Shown here: piece by piece, positions 52,700-60,910 of the stretch
How the letters are laid out: every line of letters starts with the position of its first letter
Position numbering within the stretch: the first letter of the stretch is position 1
Source: Candidatus Kuenenia stuttgartensis
GTDB taxonomy: Bacteria > Planctomycetota > Planctomycetia > Planctomycetales > Planctomycetaceae
Length of the DNA stretch: 64,000 bases
Direction: 5' to 3'
NCBI GenBank assembly: GCA_945904015.1
Contig: CAMDPK010000004.1
Span: 33,284-97,283 of the forward strand
Notes under the pieces: generated by a model
Seen by the model: only the letters and a program-made list of their open reading frames with translations
Told to the model about the DNA's origin: nothing
Database searches by the model: none
Position numbers and translations under genes: made by a program

Positions 52700-54184
52700 A
52701 TGAACGTCCCTGAAAAAACGTGTGATGCGGAGCGGTTGCGGCTGTTGTTGGCCGATCAATTGCCGGAGTTGTTGCAGGCGGAAGTCGCTGAGCATGTGGC
52801 TCAGTGCGCAGAGTGCCGAGCGAAATTGGAGTCGTTCGCCGGGGACGTGGGTTGGTGGTCCGAGGTTGAATCGTGCTTGCGAACGAATGCGGAACACGTC
52901 GGCGAATCGAGCGGTACATCTTCATCGCTCAATGAATCGCGAACATCGGACGAATCGTTTGCGGCGGACTTCGTCGTTGATTTCTTGGAGCCGTGCGATC
53001 AGCCGACCGCGCTGGGGCGGCTCGGTGAGTACGAGATTCTGGAAGTGATCGGACGCGGCGGAATGGGGATCGTGCTGAAAGGATTTCAGCGCGAGTTGGG
53101 TCGGTACGTCGCGGTGAAGGTGATGGCTCCGCATTTGGCGGCGAGCGGGGCGGCTCGGCAGAGATTTGTTCGTGAGGCGCGGGCGGCGGCGGCGATTGTG
53201 CATCCGCATGTCATGCCGATTCATGCGGTCTGCACGTCGGCTCGGTTGCCGTATCTGGTGATGCCGTGCGTGGCGTGCGAGTCGTTGCAGCAGCGGATCG
53301 ACCGGCAAGGGCCGCTCGATGTCATCGAGATTCTGCGGATCGGAATGCAGGCGGCTCACGGATTGGCGGCGTCGCACGCGCAGGGGTTGGTACATCGCGA
53401 CGTGAAGCCGGCGAACATTCTGTTAGAGAAGGGCGTCGATCGCGTGATGCTGACCGATTTCGGTTTGGCTCGCGCGGCGGACGATGCGTCGCTGACGCGC
53501 ACCGGAGTCGTGACCGGCACGCCGCAGTACATGTCGCCGGAACAATCGCGCGGCGAGTCGATTGATGCGCGATCGGACCTGTTCAGTTTGGGGAGCGTGT
53601 TGTACGCGATGTGCGCGGGCCGCCCGCCGTTCCGTGCGGAGACCACGCTGGCTGTATTGCGGCGCATCACGGACACGCAGCCGCGGCCGATTCGCGAGAT
53701 CAATCCGGCTGTCCCCGAATGGCTGGAGCGCATCGTCGGCCGGTTGCACGACAAGTCGGCAGAGCAGCGCTTCGCCAGCGCGAGCGAAGTCGCCGAACTG
53801 TTAGAGCAATGTTTGGCTCATGTGCAACAACCGACCGTGACGCCGCTGCCCGAGTGTGTGCGACACATCAGCCGGAACGCGCTAGTGTCCGGTTCTGCAA
53901 TTCGTGGCGAACCGGACGCGAGCGCGTTCCGGCTGATGAGGTTGGATCGTCGAATAGTGATCGTGGCGTCGGCAGTGGTCTGCTTGTTAATCGTCGTCGT
54001 TCAACTCGTGATTCACCGAGCGGCTACCACGCACCCGCGCAGCGACGAATCTCTGGCGGCGTCGGTCAGCGACAACGCCAATCTCTCGGACGAAGCGGTC
54101 ACGCAGGAATCGCAGACATTGAACGACGACTTGTGGGAACTCGAACAACGAGTCTCGCAAGATTGGGATGATCGAGACTTGTAG
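52700..54184 (+). CDS. Serine/threonine protein kinase with N-terminal zinc-finger-like motif and one TM segment
   Basis: 494 residues, ATG 52700. EHVAQCAECRAKLE (about 31-44) is an anti-sigma-type HxxxCxxC zinc motif. The kinase domain follows: G-loop IGRGGMGIV from about 117, Lys140 in AVKVM, HRD at 232-234 in HRDVKPANILL, and DFG from Asp253, with TGTPQYMSPEQ. All catalytic residues are present. Residues about 389-413 are encoded by an in-frame palindrome. A single TM segment, IVIVASAVVCLLIVVVQLVI, leads to a short outside tail. With the upstream ECF gene it likely forms a kinase-controlled sigma switch; the zinc motif would touch the sigma factor. Confidence 0.93.
   Translation: MNVPEKTCDAERLRLLLADQLPELLQAEVAEHVAQCAECRAKLESFAGDVGWWSEVESCLRTNAEHVGESSGTSSSLNESRTSDESFAADFVVDFLEPCDQPTALGRLGEYEILEVIGRGGMGIVLKGFQRELGRYVAVKVMAPHLAASGAARQRFVREARAAAAIVHPHVMPIHAVCTSARLPYLVMPCVACESLQQRIDRQGPLDVIEILRIGMQAAHGLAASHAQGLVHRDVKPANILLEKGVDRVMLTDFGLARAADDASLTRTGVVTGTPQYMSPEQSRGESIDARSDLFSLGSVLYAMCAGRPPFRAETTLAVLRRITDTQPRPIREINPAVPEWLERIVGRLHDKSAEQRFASASEVAELLEQCLAHVQQPTVTPLPECVRHISRNALVSGSAIRGEPDASAFRLMRLDRRIVIVASAVVCLLIVVVQLVIHRAATTHPRSDESLAASVSDNANLSDEAVTQESQTLNDDLWELEQRVSQDWDDRDL
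53866..53938. repeat. In-frame palindrome inside the kinase gene
   Basis: Perfect 18-base outer arms 53866-53883 and 53921-53938 (CATCAGCCGGAACGCGCT), plus an inner GTCCGGTT / AACCGGAC stem. It keeps the reading frame and encodes the segment between the kinase domain and the TM helix. Confidence 0.85.
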
Positions 54185-54266
54185 CCGGGGCACTCCGTGA
54201 CCCGGCAGCGGCGTCACGGAGTGCCGCCGCCACATCGACCACCGAGTCACGGAGTGCCTCGGCTAC
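54181..54266. repeat. GTAGCCGGGGCACTCCGTGAC repeat, three half-copies
   Basis: 54181-54201 and 54246-54266 are complementary at 20 of 21 positions, with a third half-copy at 54213-54235. Local hairpins centre on a TCC loop. The kinase stop TAG (54182-54184) is the TAG of the element's GTAG end. Confidence 0.8.
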
Positions 54267-54286
54267 ATCAACAAGGAAACCGAACC

Positions 54287-56101
54287 ATGAAAATCAAATC
54301 GACTGTGTGGATAGCTTGCATCGTCATTCCTCTCGCATTGGTTGTTTTGCTGTTGCGATTTCGGGTGGAACGGATGGCCGTGGCGCAAGAGGCAGCGCAA
54401 GCAACGGAGAAACGCGAAGCCGCTGTCGCTCCCGCAGATCTACCCACGGTGGAGTTTCCGGCTACCAAAGAGGGCGTGACCGACGCGCCGAAGGCAGGCT
54501 CGGCGGACTTTGCGCTTCCTGAAATTCTGGAGCCGGAGCCGGCAAAACCGACCATCGATCCATTCGACGCGAAGCCGAACGACAACGCGCCGGCGGCGAC
54601 CGATCGTCCGATTGGTCCGATCAAAAAAGCCAACGTCCGTATTGTTCCTGTCCAAATCCAGAGCCTGAGATCGGAAGTCCGATTCACGGAAGCCTATCGC
54701 TTGAAGAATCAAGACGCGGCACGCATCGCGGAAGTATTGAAGAGGATCGTTCCCGAGTTGGAGATCACTCACGACCCGGCGACCGATTCGGTCATCATTC
54801 AAGAGATGACGCCGAAGATGCGCGAGTTCGTCACAGAAGTCATTCAACGACTCAGTGCCGCTCGTCAAGAACCGCTGACTCCCCAGCCGAGCACGCCGGG
54901 TGCGACCCCGGTTCTCACCCAGCCGTTGCTGGACCATCCCACGCTACTGCCAAATCGAAGCCCTGTGCCCAACCCTTACCGTCCGGTTCCCCAGCAAAAT
55001 CCGACGCCCGTCATCAAGCGGGATCGCAACGAGGTGCAGGACGAGGTGCGGCGCGCGTTCGAGTCTCGGCAGGAATCGCTGCGAAAAGAAGTCGCCGAGT
55101 TTCGCAGCCGCATCGACCGGCTGGTTCAGACCATCAAGGATCGCGAACGCTCGAAGGACGCGATCATCGAACGTCGCGTCGATGAGTTGCTCAATCCGAA
55201 CCTGCGCTGGGACGCGGCCGGCAACTCAACTGGCGGAAGCGGATCGAGTTCTTCGATGGGATCGACCGCGCGATATTATCCGTTGGTGGGCTACAGGAAT
55301 TTGGACTTCGGTCCTGGAACACTTCCCCTACCAAGGCCCGCAACGGGACCGGGACTGAGAGTCCCGAATCCTCAACCCGCCGCTCGCGCCATTGATGTCC
55401 GCGTTGGCGATTCCGCGTTTAGCCTTGGCGCGATCGACAAGGGACTGGAGTTTCTCAGCCAATACCCGCGTTTCAGCAGCCTGTCGCTCGACATGACGGA
55501 AACGCAGTTCCGAGCGTTTCTTGAACAGCAGAAGCTCGTCCCTCAGTTGAGCATTCCACACAACGGCCAATTGAACTATTCGGTTCCGCTCGGTGACGGG
55601 AATCGGCTGACGGTGATGTTCGGTCTCGACGGCAAGTGCCGTGGCATCGTACCCATTAGCGGCGCGGCACCTTCGCCAATTCTCCCGCATCCAGCTTCTC
55701 CCGCTTCTGTTGGTGCCGCTTCTGTTCGTGCCGAAAAAGTCGTGTCGAAAATCTTTCGTCTGGAGCAAGTCGATGCGGCGGGTGTCGCGAAGACGCTGCA
55801 AGAACTGGCCAGCGAAAAACCCTTCTCGGCAAGAATTTCGGCGGACGTCACGAGCAACTCGGTGATCGTCTTCGCCAATCCGGACGACATGCCCGTCATC
55901 GAAGCCGTCATCAAGCGGCTGGACGTGGCCCCGGAATTGCCCAACCTAAAGGCCGAGCCGAAGTCGAGCGATGGCCCGCGAACAACGTCACCGGATGATG
56001 CCTCAGCGAGGGGTTGTGGACGAATGGAAAAGTCCTACGTCTGCGCGAAGCATTCTTGCGCACCTTTGGCCAACTCTTCGGGCGTCGGATCGCTGATGTG
56101 A
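54287..56101 (+). CDS. Secretin N-domain (NolW-like) protein, membrane-anchored
   Basis: 604 residues, ATG 54287 after CAAGGAAACC. The N-terminal TM segment is VWIACIVIPLALVVLLL. Two secretin short-domain repeats are visible: residues about 130-190 (EAYRLKNQDAARIAEVLKRI, DSVIIQEMTPKMREFVTEVI) and about 483-545 (KIFRLEQVDAAGVAKTLQEL, SNSVIVFANPDDMPVIEAVI). Between them lie a proline-rich stretch, a coiled coil (EVQDEVRRAFESRQESLRKE) and a small beta domain. No secretin pore domain is present. The last 25 or so residues run antisense over the 3' end of the VOC gene and look non-native. Third gene after the sigma factor and kinase; probably a periplasmic scaffold in that signalling unit. Confidence 0.8.
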   Translation: MKIKSTVWIACIVIPLALVVLLLRFRVERMAVAQEAAQATEKREAAVAPADLPTVEFPATKEGVTDAPKAGSADFALPEILEPEPAKPTIDPFDAKPNDNAPAATDRPIGPIKKANVRIVPVQIQSLRSEVRFTEAYRLKNQDAARIAEVLKRIVPELEITHDPATDSVIIQEMTPKMREFVTEVIQRLSAARQEPLTPQPSTPGATPVLTQPLLDHPTLLPNRSPVPNPYRPVPQQNPTPVIKRDRNEVQDEVRRAFESRQESLRKEVAEFRSRIDRLVQTIKDRERSKDAIIERRVDELLNPNLRWDAAGNSTGGSGSSSSMGSTARYYPLVGYRNLDFGPGTLPLPRPATGPGLRVPNPQPAARAIDVRVGDSAFSLGAIDKGLEFLSQYPRFSSLSLDMTETQFRAFLEQQKLVPQLSIPHNGQLNYSVPLGDGNRLTVMFGLDGKCRGIVPISGAAPSPILPHPASPASVGAASVRAEKVVSKIFRLEQVDAAGVAKTLQELASEKPFSARISADVTSNSVIVFANPDDMPVIEAVIKRLDVAPELPNLKAEPKSSDGPRTTSPDDASARGCGRMEKSYVCAKHSCAPLANSSGVGSLM

Positions 56102-56508
56102 GTGGCCAACGCCCAGGCATGGCCGAAGGGGTCGGTCACGACGCCGTAGCGGTCGCCCCAGAACATGTCCATCGGCGGCATCTTGGCAGTCGCGCCTGCA
56201 TCCAGGGCACGCTTGATCGCGGCGTCACAATCCTCGACGTAGCGATGAATCGTCACCGGTGTTCCACCGAGGGCTTGAGGCGAGTGTGCTTTGCCGTCGC
56301 AGTATTCGGGGAAGTCATCGGCGAGAAAGACGGGCCGACCGCCAATGCTGATCTGCGCGTGCATGATCCGCTTGCCATCGGGAGCGGGCATGCGGCAGAT
56401 CTCTGCGGCGTCGAAGGCTTTCTTGTAGAACTCGATCGCCTCCGCGCAGGGGCTGCACACGAGATGCGGAATCAGGCCGTCACATCCGAAGGGAATTTTC
56501 ACAGTCAT
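56035..56508 (-). CDS. VOC-family (glyoxalase/PhnB-like) protein
   Basis: 157 residues, ATG 56508. LIPHLVCSPCAEAIEFYKKA and RIMHAQISIGGRPVFLADDF are the first half of a PhnB-type vicinal-oxygen-chelate fold. MPPMDMFWGDRYGVVTDPFG is the standard second half. The role of these small proteins is unknown; some are dioxygenases or glyoxalases. With YciI and DUF1801 genes beside an ECF42 sigma gene, it fits the usual ECF42 neighbourhood. Its 3' end overlaps the secretin-N protein gene on the other strand by 67 bases. Confidence 0.9.
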   Translation of the reverse strand: MTVKIPFGCDGLIPHLVCSPCAEAIEFYKKAFDAAEICRMPAPDGKRIMHAQISIGGRPVFLADDFPEYCDGKAHSPQALGGTPVTIHRYVEDCDAAIKRALDAGATAKMPPMDMFWGDRYGVVTDPFGHAWALATHISDPTPEELAKGAQECFAQT

Positions 56509-56547
56509 GGTCAGGCTCCAGTTGTTGAAGTGGATTCCATTGTGAAA

Positions 56548-56901
56548 CTACGTTGGCAAACCCGGAATTTCCAGCACCGGCCGGACCTCGACCGTCCCTT
56601 TTCGAGCGCCGGGAATTCGACCGGCGACGCGGATCGCTTCGTCGAGGTTCGGCGCGTCGATCAGGAAATAGCCGCCAAGATGCTCGCGAGTCTCGGCGAA
56701 CGGGCCGTCGGTCACGAGCGACTTGCCCTCGCGAACGCGCACGCTGGTCGCGGTGGATGTTGGTTGCAGCGGGTTGGCGGACACGAATTGCCCGTTGGCC
56801 TTCAAGTCGTGACACAACTGCGTGGACTCTTTGTAGCACGCTTCGCGCTCGGACTCGGTCATGGCGTCGTCGGTCATGTAAATCAACAGCAGGTATTTCA
56901 C
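56548..56901 (-). CDS. YciI-family (DGPF) protein
   Basis: 117 residues, ATG 56901. MKYLLLIYMTDDAMTESERE begins the YciI/YCII fold, and DGPFAETREHLGGYFLIDAP carries the DGPF motif. LDEAIRVAGRIPGARKGTVE VRP is the usual ending. The family is typically encoded next to ECF42 sigma factors and is thought to be their regulatory partner or target. The ECF42-type gene lies 1.5 kb downstream on the other strand. Confidence 0.93.
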   Translation of the reverse strand: MKYLLLIYMTDDAMTESEREACYKESTQLCHDLKANGQFVSANPLQPTSTATSVRVREGKSLVTDGPFAETREHLGGYFLIDAPNLDEAIRVAGRIPGARKGTVEVRPVLEIPGLPT

Positions 56902-56945
56902 GTTCGTATCTCCTTGAGGACGTCAAATTTGATTCGCGTCAGGCC

Positions 56946-57039
56946 AACGTAGCCGTCATCGCTCCGCGTGACGAGCCGAGCGGTGAATCGACGCGGTTCG
57001 GTCATTCGGCTCATCACGCGGAGCGATGATGGCTACGTT
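56946..57039. repeat. Dimeric palindrome AACGTAGCCGTCATCGCTCC ... CGTAGCC
   Basis: Arms starting at 56946 and ending at 57039 are complementary over about 30 bases with a few mismatches. Ends carry GTAGCC / GGCTAC and each arm folds around a TCC or GGA loop. It lies between the YciI and DUF1801 genes. Confidence 0.75.
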
Positions 57040-57075
57040 GCGACACGCCCGCGCGCCCAACACCACCTCGCGGAC

Positions 57076-57582
57076 CTATCGTTTCTTCCCCCCGACACCG
57101 GGCACGGCCGCGACTTGTTTCATCCACTCCGCGATCTGGCGTTCGTCGAGGTCGTCCACTGATTCGAGCTCCACGCCCCGCGTAGACTTGCCCATCGCCA
57201 CCGGCGTCACAGGCGGTACAGGCACGAGCGCCGCACCGTTCACGAACATGAGCTTGACGTGGCCGGCGAAGCCGCCGCAACAGAAGCACCAGCCGTCGCC
57301 GACGCCATAGTACGACATGCCCCATTTCACGGAGCGCTGCAGGCCGGGAAGCGTCTTGGCTGCTAGAGCATCAATGCATTCCGCGATGCCGCGCTGCGGC
57401 TGCGCCAGGCTGGCGATGTAGGCGAAGACCGGCTTGTCGCCGACCGCAGCCTTCGCGGGGCTTGCCTTGCCGGTCACCATGGATTCCGGCAGCGTCGTGG
57501 CAGGCTTCCCTTGTGCCGCCGCGCGCTTGGCCGGTTTGCGGACTGCGGGCTTGGAAGTCTTGTCAGACTTGCGGGCGGGCAT
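57076..57582 (-). CDS. DUF1801 domain protein with lysine-rich N-terminus
   Basis: 168 residues. ATG 57582 is set by CAGGAG upstream. The first 45 residues are Lys/Ala/Pro-rich (KTSKPAVRKPAKRAAAQGK), like a nucleic-acid-binding tail. The DUF1801 (YdhG-like) core is TLPGLQRSVKWGMSYYGVGD, GWCFCCGGFAGHVKLMFVNG and ALVPVPP, with a C-terminal IAEWMKQVAAVPG. Function unknown, frequently found with ECF42 clusters. Confidence 0.87.
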   Translation of the reverse strand: MPARKSDKTSKPAVRKPAKRAAAQGKPATTLPESMVTGKASPAKAAVGDKPVFAYIASLAQPQRGIAECIDALAAKTLPGLQRSVKWGMSYYGVGDGWCFCCGGFAGHVKLMFVNGAALVPVPPVTPVAMGKSTRGVELESVDDLDERQIAEWMKQVAAVPGVGGKKR

Positions 57583-57621
57583 GGTGGTCTCCTGGATCTC
57601 GGATGTGTGGCGTCTGAACAA

Positions 57622-58158
57622 TTATTTCTTGCGGACGAGCTTCAAGCCGTTGCACATCTCTTTGGCGGGTGCGCCATTTTCCCAGCCAATCCCATCGACC
57701 TCAAAGTGGTCCGCATCGACGATGTTGAGCGTCGCGGAATGCATGTGCTTGTCTTTCTTCGGGTCCAAATTGGAGCCGCCAGCGAATTCGAAGTGGAGCT
57801 TGTTGCCCAGCGACTTCGTTTTCGCCTTCATGCGCGGCTGGTTGCCGAGCATGCAGTAATGCGTCATCACGAGATCAGACCCATCCACCGTATAGATCGA
57901 GACCATTTCGTGCGGCTGGCCGGGGAACAGGGTCTCGTGAATCACACTTCCACCCGCCGTCAACTTGATCACGGACACCACGTCATCGGTGGGCTTGCCG
58001 TCTTTGTCGGCGGAGACCCAAGTTCCCACAAGCGTTTTCATCTTTTCCAGCCCCGCATTCGTCGGCCAGGTCGGCAAATGCTGGTGCTTGTCTTCCCCAG
58101 ACGCCGAAATCGAAAGGCCGGCCAACAGCAGTCCGCAAACGAGAAATTGTCGTATCAT
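57622..58158 (-). CDS. Small secreted protein, lipocalin-like fold suspected
   Basis: 178 residues, ATG 58158 after GAGCGATAGG. The leader is MIRQFLVCGLLLAGLSISAS. The mature part contains LVGTWVSADKDGKPTDDVVS, GGSVIHETLFPG and SIYTVDGSDLVMTHYCMLGN, which suggests an antiparallel beta-barrel of about 150 residues that binds a hydrophobic ligand. I do not recognise a named family with confidence. It follows the ECF42 gene in divergent orientation with only a repeat between them, so it may be controlled from that region. Confidence 0.7.
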   Translation of the reverse strand: MIRQFLVCGLLLAGLSISASGEDKHQHLPTWPTNAGLEKMKTLVGTWVSADKDGKPTDDVVSVIKLTAGGSVIHETLFPGQPHEMVSIYTVDGSDLVMTHYCMLGNQPRMKAKTKSLGNKLHFEFAGGSNLDPKKDKHMHSATLNIVDADHFEVDGIGWENGAPAKEMCNGLKLVRKK

Positions 58159-58274
58159 CCTATCGCTCCTGAGACAGAGAATTGAGAAGTTCGGAACCGT
58201 ATGCCACCATCAAATCGAATGGCGCTCGCCCAATTCGACACCGCAACAGAAAAATTTTCCAAGTGGCCGAACAA

Positions 58275-58342
58275 GTAGGTTGGGACTCCGTCCCGACCAT
58301 GCGATTCAAACGCATCAGAGTCGGGACGGAGTCCCAACCTAC
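58275..58342. repeat. 23-bp perfect inverted repeat GTAGGTTGGGACTCCGTCCC
   Basis: Arms 58275-58297 and 58320-58342 are exact complements. Each arm folds as GGGAC-TCC-GTCCC, and ATGCG/CGCAT stems in the loop. It lies in the divergent promoter region of the ECF42 gene, 48 bases before its start. Confidence 0.85.
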
Positions 58343-58389
58343 GTCACGCGCTCGCGCAGATTTCGGACAACGACTCTAAAATCTTCCGC

Positions 58390-59640
58390 ATGGTTCCGAA
58401 CGTCGCCGCAGTCATTGACGAAGTCTATCGCTCCGATTGGGGGCGGATCGTCGCCGCGTTGATTCGGCTGACGGGCGACTTCGATGTTGCCGAAGACTCC
58501 GCCCAAGACGGCTTCGCCGCCGCCGTGGACCGGTGGCCGGAAGTCGGCATCCCTGAATCGCCCAGCGCTTGGATTCTGCAAACGGCTCGGCACAAGGCGA
58601 TCGACCGCATCCGACGCCGAGCCGTGTTGGACGAGAAACTGAAATCCCTCGCCGCCACAGTCTCTGACTCGACCATCGACGAACCGGACTTGGACAGCAA
58701 CGAAATCCCTGACGATCGCTTGCGGCTGATCTTCACTTGCTGTCACCCGTCGCTGGCCCCCGAAGCGCAGGTCGCGTTGACGCTCCGCACGCTCTGCGGT
58801 TTGCAGACGGACGAGATCGCTCGCGCGTTTCTCGTGCCGGTGGAGACGATGGCGCAGCGGCTCGTGCGTGCGAAACGGAAGATCCACGACGCCGGCATTC
58901 CGTACATGGTGCCCGACACGAACAACATGCCCGAACGGCTCGACGCGGTGCTGACCGTGATCTATCTCGTGTTCAACGAAGGTTATGTTGCCACGCGCGG
59001 CGAGTCGCTCGTGCGAACCGACCTGTGCGCCGAAGCGATCCGCCTGGCGCGCGTTGTCAGGACGTTGATGTCGCCTCAACCGCCGACGGAAGTAACCGCT
59101 CTCGTCGCTCTCATGCTGCTGCACGATTCGCGGCGAACGGCGCGCCACGATGAGGCCGGTGATCTGATCCTGCTCGAAGATCAAGACCGCACGCGCTGGG
59201 ATCAGCGTCAGATCGCCGACGCACTGCCGCTGGTCGAGGAAGCGCTTCGCGGCGCTCCCAGTCCATTCGCGCTGCAGGCCGCCATCGCCGCCGTCCACTG
59301 CCGAGCGGTACGAGCGTCCGAAACGGACTGGCCCGAAATTCTCCGGCTCTACACTCTGCTGGAACGCTTGCAACCTTCTCCCATCGTGTCGCTCAACCGA
59401 GCCGTGGCTGTCGCGATGTCGGATGGTCCGCAGCCAGCACTCGCGCTCATTGATTCGCTCGCATCGACCGGCCACCTCGACCACTACCACCTGCTGCACG
59501 CCGCGCGTGCGGATCTCCTACGCCGCCTCGGATCATCGGCAGACGCTGCCAAGAGCTACGCGCGAGCGCTCGAACTGGTCACCAACGACAGCGAGCGCCG
59601 ATTCCTCGAACGGCGTCTGCGCGAAGTTCAAACGTGCTGA
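58390..59640 (+). CDS. ECF42-type RNA polymerase sigma factor with DUF6596/TPR extension
   Basis: 416 residues, ATG 58390. Region 2 is VYRSDWGRIVAALIRLTGDF, DVAEDSAQDGFAAAVDRWPE. Region 4 is AQVALTLRTLCGLQTDEIAR, AFLVPVETMAQRLVRAKRKI. The C-terminal 230 residues (NMPERLDAVLTVIYLVFNEG, LCAEAIRLARVVRTLM, helical pairs to the end) are the DUF6596 tetratricopeptide-like extension that marks ECF42. In that group the extension is needed for activity and replaces an anti-sigma factor. DGPF, VOC and DUF1801 genes on the other strand are the expected partners. Confidence 0.93.
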   Translation: MVPNVAAVIDEVYRSDWGRIVAALIRLTGDFDVAEDSAQDGFAAAVDRWPEVGIPESPSAWILQTARHKAIDRIRRRAVLDEKLKSLAATVSDSTIDEPDLDSNEIPDDRLRLIFTCCHPSLAPEAQVALTLRTLCGLQTDEIARAFLVPVETMAQRLVRAKRKIHDAGIPYMVPDTNNMPERLDAVLTVIYLVFNEGYVATRGESLVRTDLCAEAIRLARVVRTLMSPQPPTEVTALVALMLLHDSRRTARHDEAGDLILLEDQDRTRWDQRQIADALPLVEEALRGAPSPFALQAAIAAVHCRAVRASETDWPEILRLYTLLERLQPSPIVSLNRAVAVAMSDGPQPALALIDSLASTGHLDHYHLLHAARADLLRRLGSSADAAKSYARALELVTNDSERRFLERRLREVQTC

Positions 59641-59699
59641 CGGTCATGCGCCAGAGTCCGTCTTCTGTTTTCCACGTTCGCTCAGCCAGGAACTCGGTC

Positions 59700-59906
59700 C
59701 TACGGCTCATAATCCCGTCGATAGCGAAAATCCTGGTACATGATGTCGGGCACGGGCATCGCCTCGGTGTCGAGTTGCTCCTTGCCCCATTGGTTTCGTT
59801 TGCTGAGCAAGGCGTTACAAGCGGCCTTCTCGCCGGTCTTGGCCTCCGCAAGTTTTCGTTGCACATACTCGGCGAGCGCCCGGCGAATATGAGCGAACAA
59901 CGACAT
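59700..59906 (-). CDS. Small hypothetical protein
   Basis: 68 residues from ATG 59906; the frame is open to 59966 with weaker starts. It is basic, with an amphipathic helix LFAHIRRALAEYVQRKLAEA and tail MYQDFRYRRDYEP. No family recognised and no ribosome binding site is clear. The gap around it (59641-59976) holds nothing else. May be a relic. Confidence 0.4.
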   Translation of the reverse strand: MSLFAHIRRALAEYVQRKLAEAKTGEKAACNALLSKRNQWGKEQLDTEAMPVPDIMYQDFRYRRDYEP

Positions 59907-59976
59907 TGGTCGCCTGTATCGCTCAATTTCAGGCTCAATTAGACGACGGCTGTGCTCCACAGCCAATCATGCGAAC

Positions 59977-60860
59977 TCATTTCGCCGACGCACGAATCGC
60001 GACCGCGCGCGGCTCGCCTTTTTTCGCGGGCAGTCGAACCGCATGGCGCACGATCCACTGGCGAGCGGCTGCCTTGTCGTGAGTGACTCGTTTTGACCGG
60101 ACCTCTCGAAGCCAGCGTTCGCAGACTTCAAAGCCGACATCGGGATGATCCTTCAGGATGTCTCCGAGATGATTCGCGACCGAGCGGCGGACGTACAACT
60201 CCGGGTCGTCCTTCAATCGTTCGAGCAACGGCAACGTCAGCCGCGGGTTCGCCTGAAACTCTTTGAGCTGCATCGCCCACGGCAGTCGCGGCCGAGTGCC
60301 CTCGCTCACCAGTCGCCGGACATGCGGATTCGGATCGCCGGTCCAATCGCTCAGCCGAGCCAGACACTCATCGCGAGACTTCACGAGAAACGGCCGGATG
60401 CTGAATTCCGCCGAGAAGCGTTTCGTGAGTTCATAGTTGGCGAGCATCGCGGACTCGAAATCCTCCAGCCCGCATTCGGTGATGACGTAGGCATGGGGTA
60501 AATAGAAAAACGGAGCCAGCCCGTTCCCTTCCGTCTGCAATAACTCCGGACCGAATGATGCCAGCAACACCGGGCACGCCGCCGCAAACGGTTGCGGCAA
60601 CTGCTCGGCAATCGCCAGCCCGACGTGCCGGCCTCGCTGACTGAATTCGAGTGCGTCCAAACCGTCAATCGCTCGTCGTCGAAACCGACGCCGATCAAAT
60701 CCCGGCAGCACGTCGGCGAACGATTCGCCAATCAGACGAATTAGATCTGCGCTGAGCACCTCTTTGAGCGGGACGCCGTGCAGAATCGTGTTCGGAGCCT
60801 GAAACCGTTGTGATGCGTGCTGGCCCTTTCTGCTTCCGATGCCGTGAGGAGTTTGCTCAT
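59977..60860 (-). CDS. AlkC-like DNA alkylation repair protein, start damaged or frameshifted
   Basis: About 280 residues are readable from near PLKEVLSADLIRLIGESFAD. The pattern of PLKxx, then a FDRRRFRRRAIDGLDALEFS helix pair and HVGLAIAEQLPQPFAAACPV, matches AlkC-type glycosylases. HEAT-like repeats follow (DPNPHVRRLVSEGTRPRLPW, DPELYVRRSVANHLGDILKD). The family excises 3-methyladenine and related bases. There is no ATG in this frame near the domain start. An ATG at 60860 with the leader MSKLLTASEAERAST lies in another frame, so a single indel near 60800 would restore a full gene; GTG 60759 is the only close in-frame start. Functional status uncertain. Confidence 0.75.
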
Positions 60861-60910
60861 GTAGGCGATCAGGTCTTTCGGCCCAGTTCCTCAGGCGAGC
60901 CGTTCGCAGC

